The translations under genes and the position numbers were made by a program. From Bacteroidota bacterium (GTDB lineage: Bacteria; Bacteroidota; Bacteroidia; Flavobacteriales_D; Crocinitomicaceae): a stretch of 64,000 bases of DNA. The number at the start of each line of letters is the position of its first letter. Position 1 is the stretch's first letter. The stretch lies in assembly GCA_024280155.1 (NCBI GenBank), contig JAJRQQ010000028.1:1-64000 (forward strand), read 5' to 3'. The notes beneath the pieces are model-generated. The model ran no database searches and had not been told where the DNA came from. It saw only the letters and a program-made list of their open reading frames with translations. This document shows, one piece after another, positions 35,824 through 44,983 of the stretch.

Positions 35824-35862
35824 AACGCTGGTTACTTTTATTAGTTAATCGGCGTTTTTTTC
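35824..35862 (+). terminator. Rho-independent terminator after the small lipoprotein gene
   Basis: An 11-bp stem with two G-U pairs (35824-35834 with 35846-35856) and a run of seven Ts follow the stop at 35803. Confidence 0.8.
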
Positions 35863-35898
35863 AGCACTCTTTACTTTATGTTCCTGACCTCTAAAGTT

Positions 35899-37374
35899 CT
35901 AACTCTCTAAATCACTCAACAAACACTCACACGCAATTTTCGCGCTATTTAATGCCAGTGGAATTCCTCCACCAGGATGCACAGATACACCAGCGAAATA
36001 GAGTCCTTTTATTTTTTTACTGAAATTAGGGTGACGATTGAATGCTGCAAAACGATTGTTGGAGGCATTGCCATATATTGAACCTTGTTCTGCTAAATAT
36101 TTATTCTCAACTTTTGACGGATCTAAAAAGTCTTCTGTGACAATTAAATCTTCAATATTCTCTCCCAAGAGACGACTCATTTTTGAAATGACATATTTTC
36201 TTTTCTCTTCTACAATTCTCGCCCATTCTTGACCTGTGTTAATAGGAGCATTCATTAAAATAAACCAATTTTCCATACCTTCAGGAGCGTCTTTTGGATT
36301 TGCTTTTGAAGAAATGTATAAATACAAAGATGGGGTAGAGTGAATGTTTTTTTCCTTGAAAACAATGTCGAACTCTGCTTTGTCATTATCAGAGAATAAC
36401 ATATTGTGCGTGTGTAATTCTGGGAAATTCTTCTTGATGCCAAAATAAAACACAATGGCTGAACTAGATTTTTCTTGATTTAACGTTTTTAGAGGATGTT
36501 TTTCATTCTTTAACAAGTTTTTATATGTTAGCGAAACATCCATGTTAGTGATAACAAAATCACTTTGATATTCGTTTTTGTTTGTAACGACACCTGTTAC
36601 TCGCTTGTTTTTTACAACAATCTTTTCCACTTTCTCTTTAAAATGAAATTGAACGCCTTGTTCTTTCGCTAAGTCAAAAAGAGAATCGCTTATTTGAACC
36701 ATACCATTTTTAGGTAAAACAGGTCGTTCATTAATTTCCAAGTGCGAAATCATATTGAGCATCGCAGGAGCAAGGTAAGGATGACTTCCGTTGTATTGTG
36801 CGAAGCGATTAAAAATTTGCTGTGTACGAGGATTTTTGAAGAATTGCTTATTCTCTTCGTGCATTGTGCTGAATAATTTATAACTCGGAAGATGCGCTAA
36901 TGCCTTCACTAATTGTTTGCCAAATAACGTCCACCAACGGTGCAAAGATTTTTCAATAAACAAAGGAGCGATGAGCTTGTAATTTTTCTCCGCTTTGTCT
37001 AAATATTTTTCTACTTGAATTTTATCTTCTCCCAACTTCTCCGAAAGTTCTTGAATAACCCTCTCTTTTTCTTTGAAAAGTTCAATTCGAGTACCATCTT
37101 CGTAGAAATAGTTGAAAGATTCAGTATAAGGAATGGTCTCAAAAGTCGAAAAGTCTTTTCCACAGAGCGTGTAAAGATCTTCTAAATATTCTGGACAAGT
37201 AAAAAGTGATGGACCTTGGTCAAAACGGAATCCTTCTTGAATTTTACTGTTAATTTTCCCTCCGGGAAAGGCATTGTTCTCGAAAACATGCACCTCAATT
37301 CCACGATGTGCAAGTCGGATGGCAGAAGCAAGTCCTGCCAATCCGGCTCCAATCATAATCGCTTTTTTTTGCAT
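35899..37374 (-). CDS. Carotenoid desaturase, CrtI/CrtD family
   Basis: The 491-residue flavoprotein begins with the FAD motif MIGAGLAGLASAIRLAHRG and has the phytoene-desaturase features FPGGKINS, FRFDQGPSLFT and the C-terminal GVSVHPGGGIPLALNSAKI. It differs from the CrtI at 48207, and the DQGPSLFT variant suits the CrtD-like branch (3,4-desaturation of carotenoid ends), but the exact reaction is inferred. It lies 2 bp after a cyclophilin gene and 10.8 kb from the crtI-crtB cluster. Confidence 0.8.
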   Translation of the reverse strand: MQKKAIMIGAGLAGLASAIRLAHRGIEVHVFENNAFPGGKINSKIQEGFRFDQGPSLFTCPEYLEDLYTLCGKDFSTFETIPYTESFNYFYEDGTRIELFKEKERVIQELSEKLGEDKIQVEKYLDKAEKNYKLIAPLFIEKSLHRWWTLFGKQLVKALAHLPSYKLFSTMHEENKQFFKNPRTQQIFNRFAQYNGSHPYLAPAMLNMISHLEINERPVLPKNGMVQISDSLFDLAKEQGVQFHFKEKVEKIVVKNKRVTGVVTNKNEYQSDFVITNMDVSLTYKNLLKNEKHPLKTLNQEKSSSAIVFYFGIKKNFPELHTHNMLFSDNDKAEFDIVFKEKNIHSTPSLYLYISSKANPKDAPEGMENWFILMNAPINTGQEWARIVEEKRKYVISKMSRLLGENIEDLIVTEDFLDPSKVENKYLAEQGSIYGNASNNRFAAFNRHPNFSKKIKGLYFAGVSVHPGGGIPLALNSAKIACECLLSDLES

Positions 37375-37376
37375 GA

Positions 37377-37829
37377 TTAATCAATAATCACGATATCATC
37401 AATACTATCTCCTTCTGAAATAGCATCAATTACCTCTAATCCTTCTGTTACTTTCGCAAAACAAGTGTGTGCACCATCTAAATGAGCAGTGTTTGTTCTT
37501 GAATGACAAACGAAAAATTGAGATCCACCGGTGTTTTTTCCAGCATGTGCCATTGAAAGAACACCTCTCTCGTGATGCTGTTTTCCACCATCCAATTCAC
37601 AATCGATTTGGTACCCTGGCCCACCAGTACCTGCCATTCCTGAAGCGCCGTCTTTCGAATTTGGGCAACCGCCTTGAATTACGAAATCAGGAAGAACTCT
37701 GTGCCATTTTAAACCTTTGTACAAACCATCTTTGGCTAATTTAACAAAGTTTGCTACTGTGTTAGGAGCTTCGTCAACGTATAAGTCAACTTTCATTTCT
37801 CCTTTATTTGTTTTAATGATTGCTTTCAT
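37377..37829 (-). CDS. Cyclophilin-type peptidyl-prolyl isomerase
   Basis: The 150-residue protein has the cyclophilin core [25 protein letters not shown] and [12 protein letters not shown]. No signal peptide is present, so it acts in the cytoplasm on proline bonds during folding. Several residues differ from classic cyclophilins (WHRV for FHRV, HTCF for HTVF). The desaturase gene starts 2 bp after its stop. Confidence 0.9.
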   Translation of the reverse strand: MKAIIKTNKGEMKVDLYVDEAPNTVANFVKLAKDGLYKGLKWHRVLPDFVIQGGCPNSKDGASGMAGTGGPGYQIDCELDGGKQHHERGVLSMAHAGKNTGGSQFFVCHSRTNTAHLDGAHTCFAKVTEGLEVIDAISEGDSIDDIVIID

Positions 37830-37846
37830 ATTTTTTGAATTTTTAT

Positions 37847-37854
37847 CAAAGATA
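37847..37854 (-). promoter_or_regulatory. -7 promoter box (TATCTTTG) for the cyclophilin-desaturase operon
   Basis: Exact TAnnTTTG match, 17 bp before the ATG at 37829. It is back to back with the bshC promoter box at 37871. Confidence 0.6.
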
Positions 37855-37870
37855 CATCCTGTGTTTTTAT

Positions 37871-37878
37871 TATCTTTA
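37871..37878 (+). promoter_or_regulatory. -7 promoter box (TATCTTTA) for bshC
   Basis: It matches TAnnTTTG at seven of eight positions, 42 bp before the ATG at 37921. Confidence 0.45.
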
Positions 37879-37920
37879 CATTATAGCATTTTTTTTACCG
37901 ATTTAATACAAAAACGAATT

Positions 37921-39518
37921 ATGCAAGTCTTTCATTTTCATCGCGAGCATCTTCCTCAAGTTAATACACAACATTTGAATTTAGTGTATAACCAGGAAGT
38001 TTATTTGCCTTACATTGAGCAAACATTCTCTATGGACAATTTCGATAAACAAATTGATTTGAAAGAGAATAATTATCCTCAAGAAAATAGAAAATATTTA
38101 GTGAATGCTTTATTGCATCAATATGAGAATGTTACGGAGAATGAAAGGATTATCGAACGAATTAAATCATTGAAGGATGAAAATACATTTACGGTAACCA
38201 CAGGACATCAATTATCTCTATTCACAGGTCCGATGTATTTTGTTGTGAAAATTCTTCATGTTATTAAATTGAGTGAAAAGTTAAAAAAACGATATCCAGA
38301 ATATAATTTTCTTCCTGTTTATTGGATGGCATCCGAAGATCATGATTTTGAAGAAATCCAATCCATGAACTTGTTTAATCGAAAATTTACATGGGAAAGT
38401 GAAGAAAAAGGACCTGTAGGAAGATTTAACTTGGATGGATTTGAAGAAGTGAAAAACGAAATCAAAGAAATGTTTAAAAATCATCCAAAAGCTGAAATTC
38501 ATACTCTACTTGAAGCTTATGATGGAGGTGATTTAACAGATGCTACCAGAAATTTAGTTCATTTTCTCTTCAAGAAATTTGGATTAATTATTATTGATGG
38601 AGATGATGCTCAATTGAAAAGATGGTTCATTCCTATTGTTAAGAAAGAATGGGAAACGAGTTTTTCATTCCATGAAGTTTCTAAAACCAATCGGGAACTA
38701 GAAAAGATGGAGCGAAAATTCAAGTTCATGCTCGAGAAATTAATCTGTTCTATTTAAAAAATGGATTACGGAATCGAATTGTCAAAGAAGGGGGTCAGTT
38801 TTTAATTGAAGGTGTTCAATCTTTCTCTTTGGATGAAATTCTCGCTGAACTGGAACAATATCCTGAACGTTTTTCACCAAATGTCATTCTTCGGCCATTG
38901 TATCAAGAGTTAATCCTCCCTAATTTAACATACATCGGTGGAGTTGGTGAGATTTCTTATTGGTTGCAATTAAAAGGTGTGTTTGATGCTGCGAAATGTA
39001 CGTACCCAATGATTGGTGTTCGGAATTCTGTAGTGGGGATTGATGCTATGACTCAAAAGAAAATGAATAGAATCGGTTTGAAACTAGAAGATATTTTCAA
39101 AACCAAAGATGTTTTAAAGAAAGAATATGTCCTACATCACGAGAAAGAAGCTTTGAATTTTGATTTGTTCGACAAGAAATTACAAAAATTAAAGAATGAA
39201 TTGAGTGATTTAGTAATCGGTGTTGATGATACTAAAACAGGCTTTATTTCGGTAGAAAATGCTCGATTAGATAAGCAAATGGACAATTATAAGTCTAAAT
39301 TGATTAAAATGTCGAAAGGAAAACACGATACAGCCCTGAAACAAATCGACCAGATCATTGATAAACTTTTTCCGAATTCTTCGTTACAAGAAAGAGTGAA
39401 TAATTTCTTTACCTTTTCTCCAGATGGTGATTATTCTTCACGCATCGATAAAATGTATTCAAAATTAGATCCTGTGCAGAATGATTTGTTGATTTTACGC
39501 GAAATTGATTTCAGGTAA
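37921..39518 (+). pseudogene. bshC: Bacillithiol biosynthesis cysteine-adding enzyme BshC, frameshifted
   Basis: From ATG 37921 (MQVFHFHREHLPQVN) the frame follows BshC through TTGHQLSLFTGPMYF and LPVYWMASEDHDFEEI to NRELEKM, then shifts. The second frame continues GAKIQVHAREINLFYLKNGL and ILRPLYQELILPNLTYIGG to the stop at 39518. Restoring one base near 38707-38709 gives a 532-residue protein, the usual length. BshC joins cysteine to glucosaminyl-malate in bacillithiol synthesis. The lesion is not in a homopolymer, so a true deletion is possible; a read error is the alternative. No bshA or bshB is in the window. Confidence 0.85.
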
Positions 39519-39629
39519 TATAGTGGATGAAATTGATTAATGCTTAGCTATTTTATGAGAATTTAATTACTCAATAATTGATATTTTTCTTTTCTTAAAA
39601 TATTCCTTCTTTTTTAGCGTTCGATAAGC

Positions 39630-39637
39630 TACTTTTG
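39630..39637 (+). promoter_or_regulatory. -7-like box (TACTTTTG) at the TonB-dependent receptor start
   Basis: Exact TAnnTTTG match ending 1 bp before the first ATG (39639) and 4 bp before the second (39642). If it is a promoter, the transcript would begin at about the second ATG. Confidence 0.35.
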
Positions 39638-39638
39638 T

Positions 39639-42278
39639 ATGATGCGTAAATTACAATTACTTCTTCTTTTTATTTCCGTGAATGCAATCTTGTTGGCTCA
39701 AGATTATAGTGTTGAAGGAAGGTGTACTGACCGAAGGGGAGTGTCATTAGATAATGTCAAGGTATTTTCAGAAAAAGCCTCACCTTCTTCAACATTTACC
39801 AATTCTGATGGACAATTTCAATTGTTTTTTAAAGAGAAAGACACCGTTGAAATCATTTTTAGAACTGCAGAATACGAAGAAATCCGTACTGTTATTCTAA
39901 CGAAAGACCTCACAAAGATTAGCAAAATAAAATTCTCGTTCCAACAAGAGAGACAAGTGACTGTTGTTCAAAATGTAGATAAACCTTTTGAGGTAGATAT
40001 GTTACCACCAGTTGATTGGCAAAATATTGCACTGGGTGGAATTGAGAAAGGATTGATTTATACGACAGTTGCAACCTCGAACAATGAGTTAACCTCTAAT
40101 TACAACGTTCGTGGTGGCTCTTATGATGAAAACCTTGTTTATGTGAACGGTTTTTTAATCAATCGACCGTTTTTAACACGTTCTGGTCAGCAAGAAGGAA
40201 TGAGTTTTCTGCACACAGCTTTGGTGCAAGGAATTCAATTCTCAGGGGGTGGTTTTGATGCGAGATATGGCGATAAATTGTCTTCCGTTTTAGACATCAC
40301 TTACAAAACACCTACAGAATTTCACGGTTCCGTTATGGCTTCTTTGCTCGGTGTTGAAGCGCATGTTGAAGCTACTCCAACGGCTCGATTTAATTATTTA
40401 GTCGGAGCAAGATATCGTTCAAATGGTTATTTATTGAATGCACTTCCAACGAAAGGAGCGTATAACCCAGTTTTTTATGATGCTCAAATTCTAACAAATT
40501 ATTCTATTACGGAGAATTTAACCTGGTCTGTTATCGGACATTTTTCTTCCAATAATTATCGATTTAAACCGCAGTCGTCTAAAACCGATTTTGGAACAGC
40601 AAATGAAGCGTATTCTTTCAATGTATACTTCGAAGGACAAGAACAAACAAAGTTTCAAACCATGACAGGTGGTACTTCATTGAAATGGCAAGCAACACCA
40701 AAAACCAATCTCGATTTATTTTTTACCGTTTTTAATTCTGTGGAAAGAGAAAATTTTGATGTTTTGGCAGAATATTACATCAATGAATTGGAAACCGACC
40801 CATCGAAAGAGGAATTTGGGGATTCTATTGCAGTTTTGGGAGTTGGTTCTTATTTGAATCATGCAAGAAATCGATTGGATGCAACAATCATAAACATTTA
40901 CCATGATGGAGGGCATCAATTTTTCAAAGGATTTAGAAATGAAGACTCCACACGCTATGCAAATCATAAATTGCATTGGGGAGTAAATTATCAAATGGAT
41001 TATTTTACGGATAAGTTGAGTGAATGGAAAATGGTTGACTCTGCAGGATTCTCATTACCGCAAAGTAATAGTGGTAATTTAGAATTAAAAGAATCATTGA
41101 AAAGTGATTTGTCTTTGCAAGCACAACGATATACTGGGTATGTTCAACTCAATTCGATTTGGGCAAAGAATAAGAAAAATGTAATTGTTACGGTTAAGAA
41201 AAAATATAAGCTAAAGAATAAAACAAAAGAAGTTAGAACATACACAGATACCATTTATTCTTCTCCGAGGAAATGGACACTTTCTCTCGGAACAAGAACA
41301 GGTTACACGACGGCAAATAATGAATTCTTTTTAACGCCGAGAGCAACAGTGAAATTTTTTCCACGTGCCTATATGGTAAGAAAAGGAAAGATTATCCGTA
41401 GAAGTATCAATTATCATTTCTCAACAGGAATGTATTATCAACCGCCATTCTACAGAGAATTTAGAACTTTTGGTGGGGACTTAAACTTAGATGTTAAAGC
41501 ACAAAAATCGGCTCATTTCGTTTTAGGAACGGATGTGTATTTCAATATGTGGAATCGAGATGTTCCTTTCAAATTTACTGCAGAAGCTTATTACAAGTAC
41601 ATGTGGGATGTCAATCCGTACGAGATTGATAATGTTCGAACAAGATATTATGCAAATAATGATGCCGTGGCTTATGCTTACGGTGTTGATTTTAATATTC
41701 ATGGGCAATTCGTAGAAGGTATTGAGTCTTTCTTTAAATTGAGTTTCCTTTCTACGAAAGAAGATATTTTAAATGATTTCTATTACGATTATTACAATGC
41801 TGCAGGTGAACAAATTATTTTTGGAATATCTCAAGATCAAAATATTGTAGACAGTGTGCGTGTAGAACCAGGGTTTATTCCTCGACCAACGGACCAACTC
41901 GTTACTTTTGCTGCACTTATTCAGGATAGAATGCCAAATCACGAAAGTTTTAGTGTGCAAATGGGATTAGTTTTCGGTTCAAGATTGCCTTATGGTCCAC
42001 CGGATAATGACAGATATAAAGATACTCTGAGAATGAAATCGTATTTTAGAGTGGATTTAGGAATGTCTTATGATTTTCTCTATAAAAAGAAAGACAAACA
42101 GAACTTTTTCAGAAAAACATTCACCGATGCAATCATTTCTTTTGAGGTGTTTAACCTCTTAGGAATAAACAATGTTTTGTCAAAACAATGGATTCAGGAC
42201 ACGTCAGGTAAATTCTATGCAATTCCGAATTATTTAACTCAAAGAAGATTTAATTTGAAATTAATTCTGAGGTTTTAA
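39639..42278 (+). CDS. TonB-dependent receptor with carboxypeptidase-like N-terminal domain
   Basis: The 879-residue outer-membrane protein has a signal peptide (LQLLLLFISVNAILLAQ), a carboxypeptidase D regulatory-like domain (residues 22-100, DRRGVSLDNVKVFSE), a plug domain (SNYNVRGGSYDENLVYVNGF, GFDARYGDKLSSVLDI) and a C-terminal barrel ending KLILRF. Such receptors import ligands with TonB energy. No SusD-like partner is adjacent, so a glycan is less likely than a small ligand or peptide. The stop overlaps the convergent thiN stop by 4 bp. Confidence 0.9.
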   Translation: MMRKLQLLLLFISVNAILLAQDYSVEGRCTDRRGVSLDNVKVFSEKASPSSTFTNSDGQFQLFFKEKDTVEIIFRTAEYEEIRTVILTKDLTKISKIKFSFQQERQVTVVQNVDKPFEVDMLPPVDWQNIALGGIEKGLIYTTVATSNNELTSNYNVRGGSYDENLVYVNGFLINRPFLTRSGQQEGMSFLHTALVQGIQFSGGGFDARYGDKLSSVLDITYKTPTEFHGSVMASLLGVEAHVEATPTARFNYLVGARYRSNGYLLNALPTKGAYNPVFYDAQILTNYSITENLTWSVIGHFSSNNYRFKPQSSKTDFGTANEAYSFNVYFEGQEQTKFQTMTGGTSLKWQATPKTNLDLFFTVFNSVERENFDVLAEYYINELETDPSKEEFGDSIAVLGVGSYLNHARNRLDATIINIYHDGGHQFFKGFRNEDSTRYANHKLHWGVNYQMDYFTDKLSEWKMVDSAGFSLPQSNSGNLELKESLKSDLSLQAQRYTGYVQLNSIWAKNKKNVIVTVKKKYKLKNKTKEVRTYTDTIYSSPRKWTLSLGTRTGYTTANNEFFLTPRATVKFFPRAYMVRKGKIIRRSINYHFSTGMYYQPPFYREFRTFGGDLNLDVKAQKSAHFVLGTDVYFNMWNRDVPFKFTAEAYYKYMWDVNPYEIDNVRTRYYANNDAVAYAYGVDFNIHGQFVEGIESFFKLSFLSTKEDILNDFYYDYYNAAGEQIIFGISQDQNIVDSVRVEPGFIPRPTDQLVTFAALIQDRMPNHESFSVQMGLVFGSRLPYGPPDNDRYKDTLRMKSYFRVDLGMSYDFLYKKKDKQNFFRKTFTDAIISFEVFNLLGINNVLSKQWIQDTSGKFYAIPNYLTQRRFNLKLILRF

Positions 42279-42880
42279 TCATTAATAAAAAGAACTAAAT
42301 CCCCTTCTTTAAACTGAATACTAATCTCATCCTCAATCGCTTTATTTCGTGTACCAATTCTTTCGTGAAAAGACAAATCTTCATTTTTTAAAGGATATTG
42401 CAGTCCTTTTGTTGTAATTCCTTTACAAGTAGGGAAAGGGAAAAGTGAAACTGTTTTATCTAAAACATTTTTTTGCGTGAAATTATTCGGACAGAAAAAA
42501 TAAGTCCCATGATTATCAAAGAAAGTGATTTTTAAATCATTTTTCCACTTCAAAGCAGTGTGTAGGTTGCCAAGAAAATGATCCTGCTCTTTTCCACTAG
42601 CCCCGAAAACATCAATCTTAGTATAACCTCTGTCGAAAAGAATGCGAAGCATTTTGTCAAAATCAGTAAAGTTTTGGTCAGGTGTGTGAATGATTTCTGC
42701 ATCATCGGAATGCTCACTCGAAGAATCAAAGTCGCCCGTAATTAAATCTGCTTTTATTCTATTTTGTTCGAGAAAAGAACTTGCACCATCTGTAGCACAA
42801 ATCAAATCATACGTTGAAAAATTCGGTAGTACATTGGGCTCTTCTCCATTTAATAGTAAAAAAATAGTTTTATGATTCAT
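42275..42880 (-). CDS. thiN: Thiamine pyrophosphokinase
   Basis: The 201-residue protein has the family motifs FLLLNGEEPN, ICATDGASSFL, LITGDFDS and FGASGKEQDHFLGNL. The enzyme transfers pyrophosphate from ATP to thiamine to give TPP, the cofactor also used by the E1 enzyme at the window end. It is convergent with the TonB receptor and stands alone. Confidence 0.85.
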   Translation of the reverse strand: MNHKTIFLLLNGEEPNVLPNFSTYDLICATDGASSFLEQNRIKADLITGDFDSSSEHSDDAEIIHTPDQNFTDFDKMLRILFDRGYTKIDVFGASGKEQDHFLGNLHTALKWKNDLKITFFDNHGTYFFCPNNFTQKNVLDKTVSLFPFPTCKGITTKGLQYPLKNEDLSFHERIGTRNKAIEDEISIQFKEGDLVLFIND

Positions 42881-42884
42881 GGGG

Positions 42885-42892
42885 TAAAAATA
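42885..42892 (-). promoter_or_regulatory. -7-like box (TATTTTTA) for thiN
   Basis: Seven of eight matches to TAnnTTTG with only 4 bp to the ATG at 42880; another case of a box abutting a start. Confidence 0.35.
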
Positions 42893-42914
42893 ATGAATTG
42901 TTCTTCGTTTATTC

Positions 42915-42922
42915 TATTTTTG
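42915..42922 (+). promoter_or_regulatory. -7 promoter box (TATTTTTG) for the secreted protein gene
   Basis: Exact TAnnTTTG match, 26 bp before the ATG at 42949, with a TTG 14 bp upstream. Confidence 0.55.
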
Positions 42923-42948
42923 TATTCAACAATTTAAAATTTTACAAA

Positions 42949-43632
42949 ATGAAACATTTATTAGTTGCAATTACCGTTTTGCTTACAGGAATATCTTTTG
43001 CTCAGAAAGATGTTGTAATGGAGAAGTTAAAAGAATACAATTTTTCTGAAGAATTATTAACAGAAAATGTAAAGGATGCTGATGCTGCCTATGCTTTTAC
43101 ACAAAAGATGACCACCATTAATTCGAATGGTACAACTGAAGAAATCTCAACTTTTGATCCAACTAAAAAAATAGGAGAGAAATGGAAATTGGTTTCTGTA
43201 GATGGAAATAAACCAACTAAAAAAGAGCAAAAGAAATTTGATAAAAATCATAATTCGCAAGATGAAATCAATGGTAAATTGGATAACGAATCTTGGAAGA
43301 TAGTGAGAGATGATACAGATTATTTGATAATTTCTTTTCGCTACGATAAAGCGACTTTACCGAAAAAATATCAATTTTTAGGAGATTGTATCGGGTATGC
43401 TTACTTTAATAAATCTACCAAGGAATTAGAAAAAGCAGAATTTAAAAACGAAGGTCCGTTGAAAATCAAAATGTTCAATGTTCAGCAATTAGATATGATT
43501 GTGAACTATCAAAAAATGGATAATGTTTATTTGATTAAAACAATGGATATGGAATTCGAGGTTCTATTATTAGGACAAGTTGTTACAGTAAAAGAAATCA
43601 CAGAGCACACCGATTATAAGAAAGTGAAATAA
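42949..43632 (+). CDS. Secreted hypothetical protein
   Basis: The 227-residue protein has a signal peptide (MKHLLVAITVLLTGISFAQ) followed by a mostly hydrophilic alpha/beta mature part with lysine-rich stretches (KPTKKEQKKFDKNH) and beta segments near the end (MVNYQKMDNVYLIKTMDM-like). The frame opens earlier at 42898, but 42949 follows the promoter box and gives a clean signal peptide. The family is not recognised. A strong terminator follows. Confidence 0.7.
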   Translation: MKHLLVAITVLLTGISFAQKDVVMEKLKEYNFSEELLTENVKDADAAYAFTQKMTTINSNGTTEEISTFDPTKKIGEKWKLVSVDGNKPTKKEQKKFDKNHNSQDEINGKLDNESWKIVRDDTDYLIISFRYDKATLPKKYQFLGDCIGYAYFNKSTKELEKAEFKNEGPLKIKMFNVQQLDMIVNYQKMDNVYLIKTMDMEFEVLLLGQVVTVKEITEHTDYKKVK

Positions 43633-43650
43633 TAATTATTTCTGATATGA

Positions 43651-43687
43651 AAAATGCCGAGTGATGATATCATTCGGCATTTTTTTT
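43651..43687 (+). terminator. Bidirectional terminator between convergent genes
   Basis: A 13-bp stem with one G-U pair (43653-43665 with 43669-43681), a 3-nt loop, and A and T flanks lie between stops at 43632 (+) and 43686 (-). It can serve both strands. Confidence 0.85.
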
Positions 43688-44120
43688 ATGGCATTGCTAC
43701 CGTTTTTGATTCATCAAATTTTTCGAGTTGAATTTTTAAATCTTTTTTTAAAATGAATAACGCATTTGGGTAAAAATCATCGTGAGGTTCTAAGAAACAA
43801 TTTTCAGTGATGTCAATTCCGTTTAAAATAATTTTAATGTTATTAGTTCCTTGAGAACGGTTCGACCAATAAGTGATTTTGAGTATGTTCTCCCCTTTCT
43901 TTAAAAGGAGCTTCTCTCTACTGTAAATATGATCATATTGAAAGAAAACATCTTGAATCTCTGACTTTTTACTTGTATTTATTTTAAAAGTATAGCGTTT
44001 AACAGTTGTGCCATCTTCTATTCCTGGATAGGTAACGTAAGCCGTTGAATAAATGTTTATTTCTTGCGCAGAGAGAGTGTGAGATAGAATCAGTAATAAA
44101 AGGAAAGTAAATGTTTTCAT
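43686..44120 (-). CDS. Small secreted hypothetical protein
   Basis: The 144-residue protein starts at MKTFTFLLLLILSHTLSAQ (signal peptide); the longer frame from 44159 adds an improbable leader. The mature domain is beta-rich (KRYTFKINTSKKSEIQD, ENILKITYWSNRSQG), possibly a small jelly roll. It lies 42 bp downstream of cmk. The function is unknown. Confidence 0.65.
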   Translation of the reverse strand: MKTFTFLLLLILSHTLSAQEINIYSTAYVTYPGIEDGTTVKRYTFKINTSKKSEIQDVFFQYDHIYSREKLLLKKGENILKITYWSNRSQGTNNIKIILNGIDITENCFLEPHDDFYPNALFILKKDLKIQLEKFDESKTVAMP

Positions 44121-44162
44121 CGGTTTAATTTTTACTTCGAAAACCAAAAATGAAGCCAAAGA

Positions 44163-44846
44163 TTACGTTCTTTCTTTCACTAAAGTTAGAGCCAATTCCA
44201 ATTGCTCTTTTCGATTTAGATTTGTATTATCTAAAACTATTGCATCTTCGGTTTGTATCAAAGGACTCTCTTCTCGAGTACTGTCAAGATGGTCTCGTTC
44301 GATGAGGTTTTTTTCTACTTCTTGTCTTGTTACTTCTTCGCCTTTTGCAATCATTTCGGCATAACGTCGTTCTACGCGAGTTGCAATTTCAGCAGTAACA
44401 AAAAGTTTTAATTCTGCATGAGGGAACACAACAGAACCGATGTCTCGACCGTCCATTATAATTCCACCATTTTCACCCATTTTACGTTGTTCTTCAACCA
44501 GTTTTTCTCGAACTTCTTTTATAGCTGCAACTTTAGAAACCAAAGATGAAACAAATGGAGTGCGAATTTCTTTTTCAATATTTTCGCCATTCAAATAGAT
44601 TTCAGGCGTTTTAGTTTCTTCGTTCAGTTGAAATGAAAGGTTGACCTCATGAAGAATGTCGATGATTGCTTTTTTGTCGATAGAGTTTGATGTAACTAGA
44701 TTTTTTTGAGCAACAAAGAAAGTAACTGCTCTGTACATTGCCCCATAATCAACAAAAATGTAATTCAATTCTTTCGCAAGTTCTTTTGCAAGCGTACTTT
44801 TACCACAAGAAGAATAGCCGTCAATCGCAATGGTGATTTTTTTCAT
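44163..44846 (-). CDS. cmk: Cytidylate kinase
   Basis: The 227-residue P-loop kinase has IDGYSSCGKSTLAKELA at the N terminus, VDYGAMYRAVT, the CMP-binding insertion, and MDGRDIGSVVFPHAELKLF. It phosphorylates CMP and dCMP. A GYSSCGKST P-loop in place of GPAGSGKST is a Bacteroidota trait as far as I recall. It follows porQ on the same strand. Confidence 0.92.
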   Translation of the reverse strand: MKKITIAIDGYSSCGKSTLAKELAKELNYIFVDYGAMYRAVTFFVAQKNLVTSNSIDKKAIIDILHEVNLSFQLNEETKTPEIYLNGENIEKEIRTPFVSSLVSKVAAIKEVREKLVEEQRKMGENGGIIMDGRDIGSVVFPHAELKLFVTAEIATRVERRYAEMIAKGEEVTRQEVEKNLIERDHLDSTREESPLIQTEDAIVLDNTNLNRKEQLELALTLVKERT

Positions 44847-44930
44847 AATACAAATAAAGGGAATTCTATGTTAATTAAGAATGAAGAATGGAAAATTAAT
44901 TAAGAATTAACCTCTCTAAACCCTAGTTTG

Positions 44931-44974
44931 GCTCTGTTGAGTTTATCGAAATGTGTCGAAGTACGAAGTACTCA
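44931..44974. repeat. Dispersed intergenic repeat, copy 3
   Basis: Contains 'gttgagtttatcgaaatgtg' and TCGAAGTACGAAGTACTC, clearly related to the copy at 29176. It lies between porQ and cmk. Confidence 0.6.
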
Positions 44975-44983
44975 ATCCACCTT

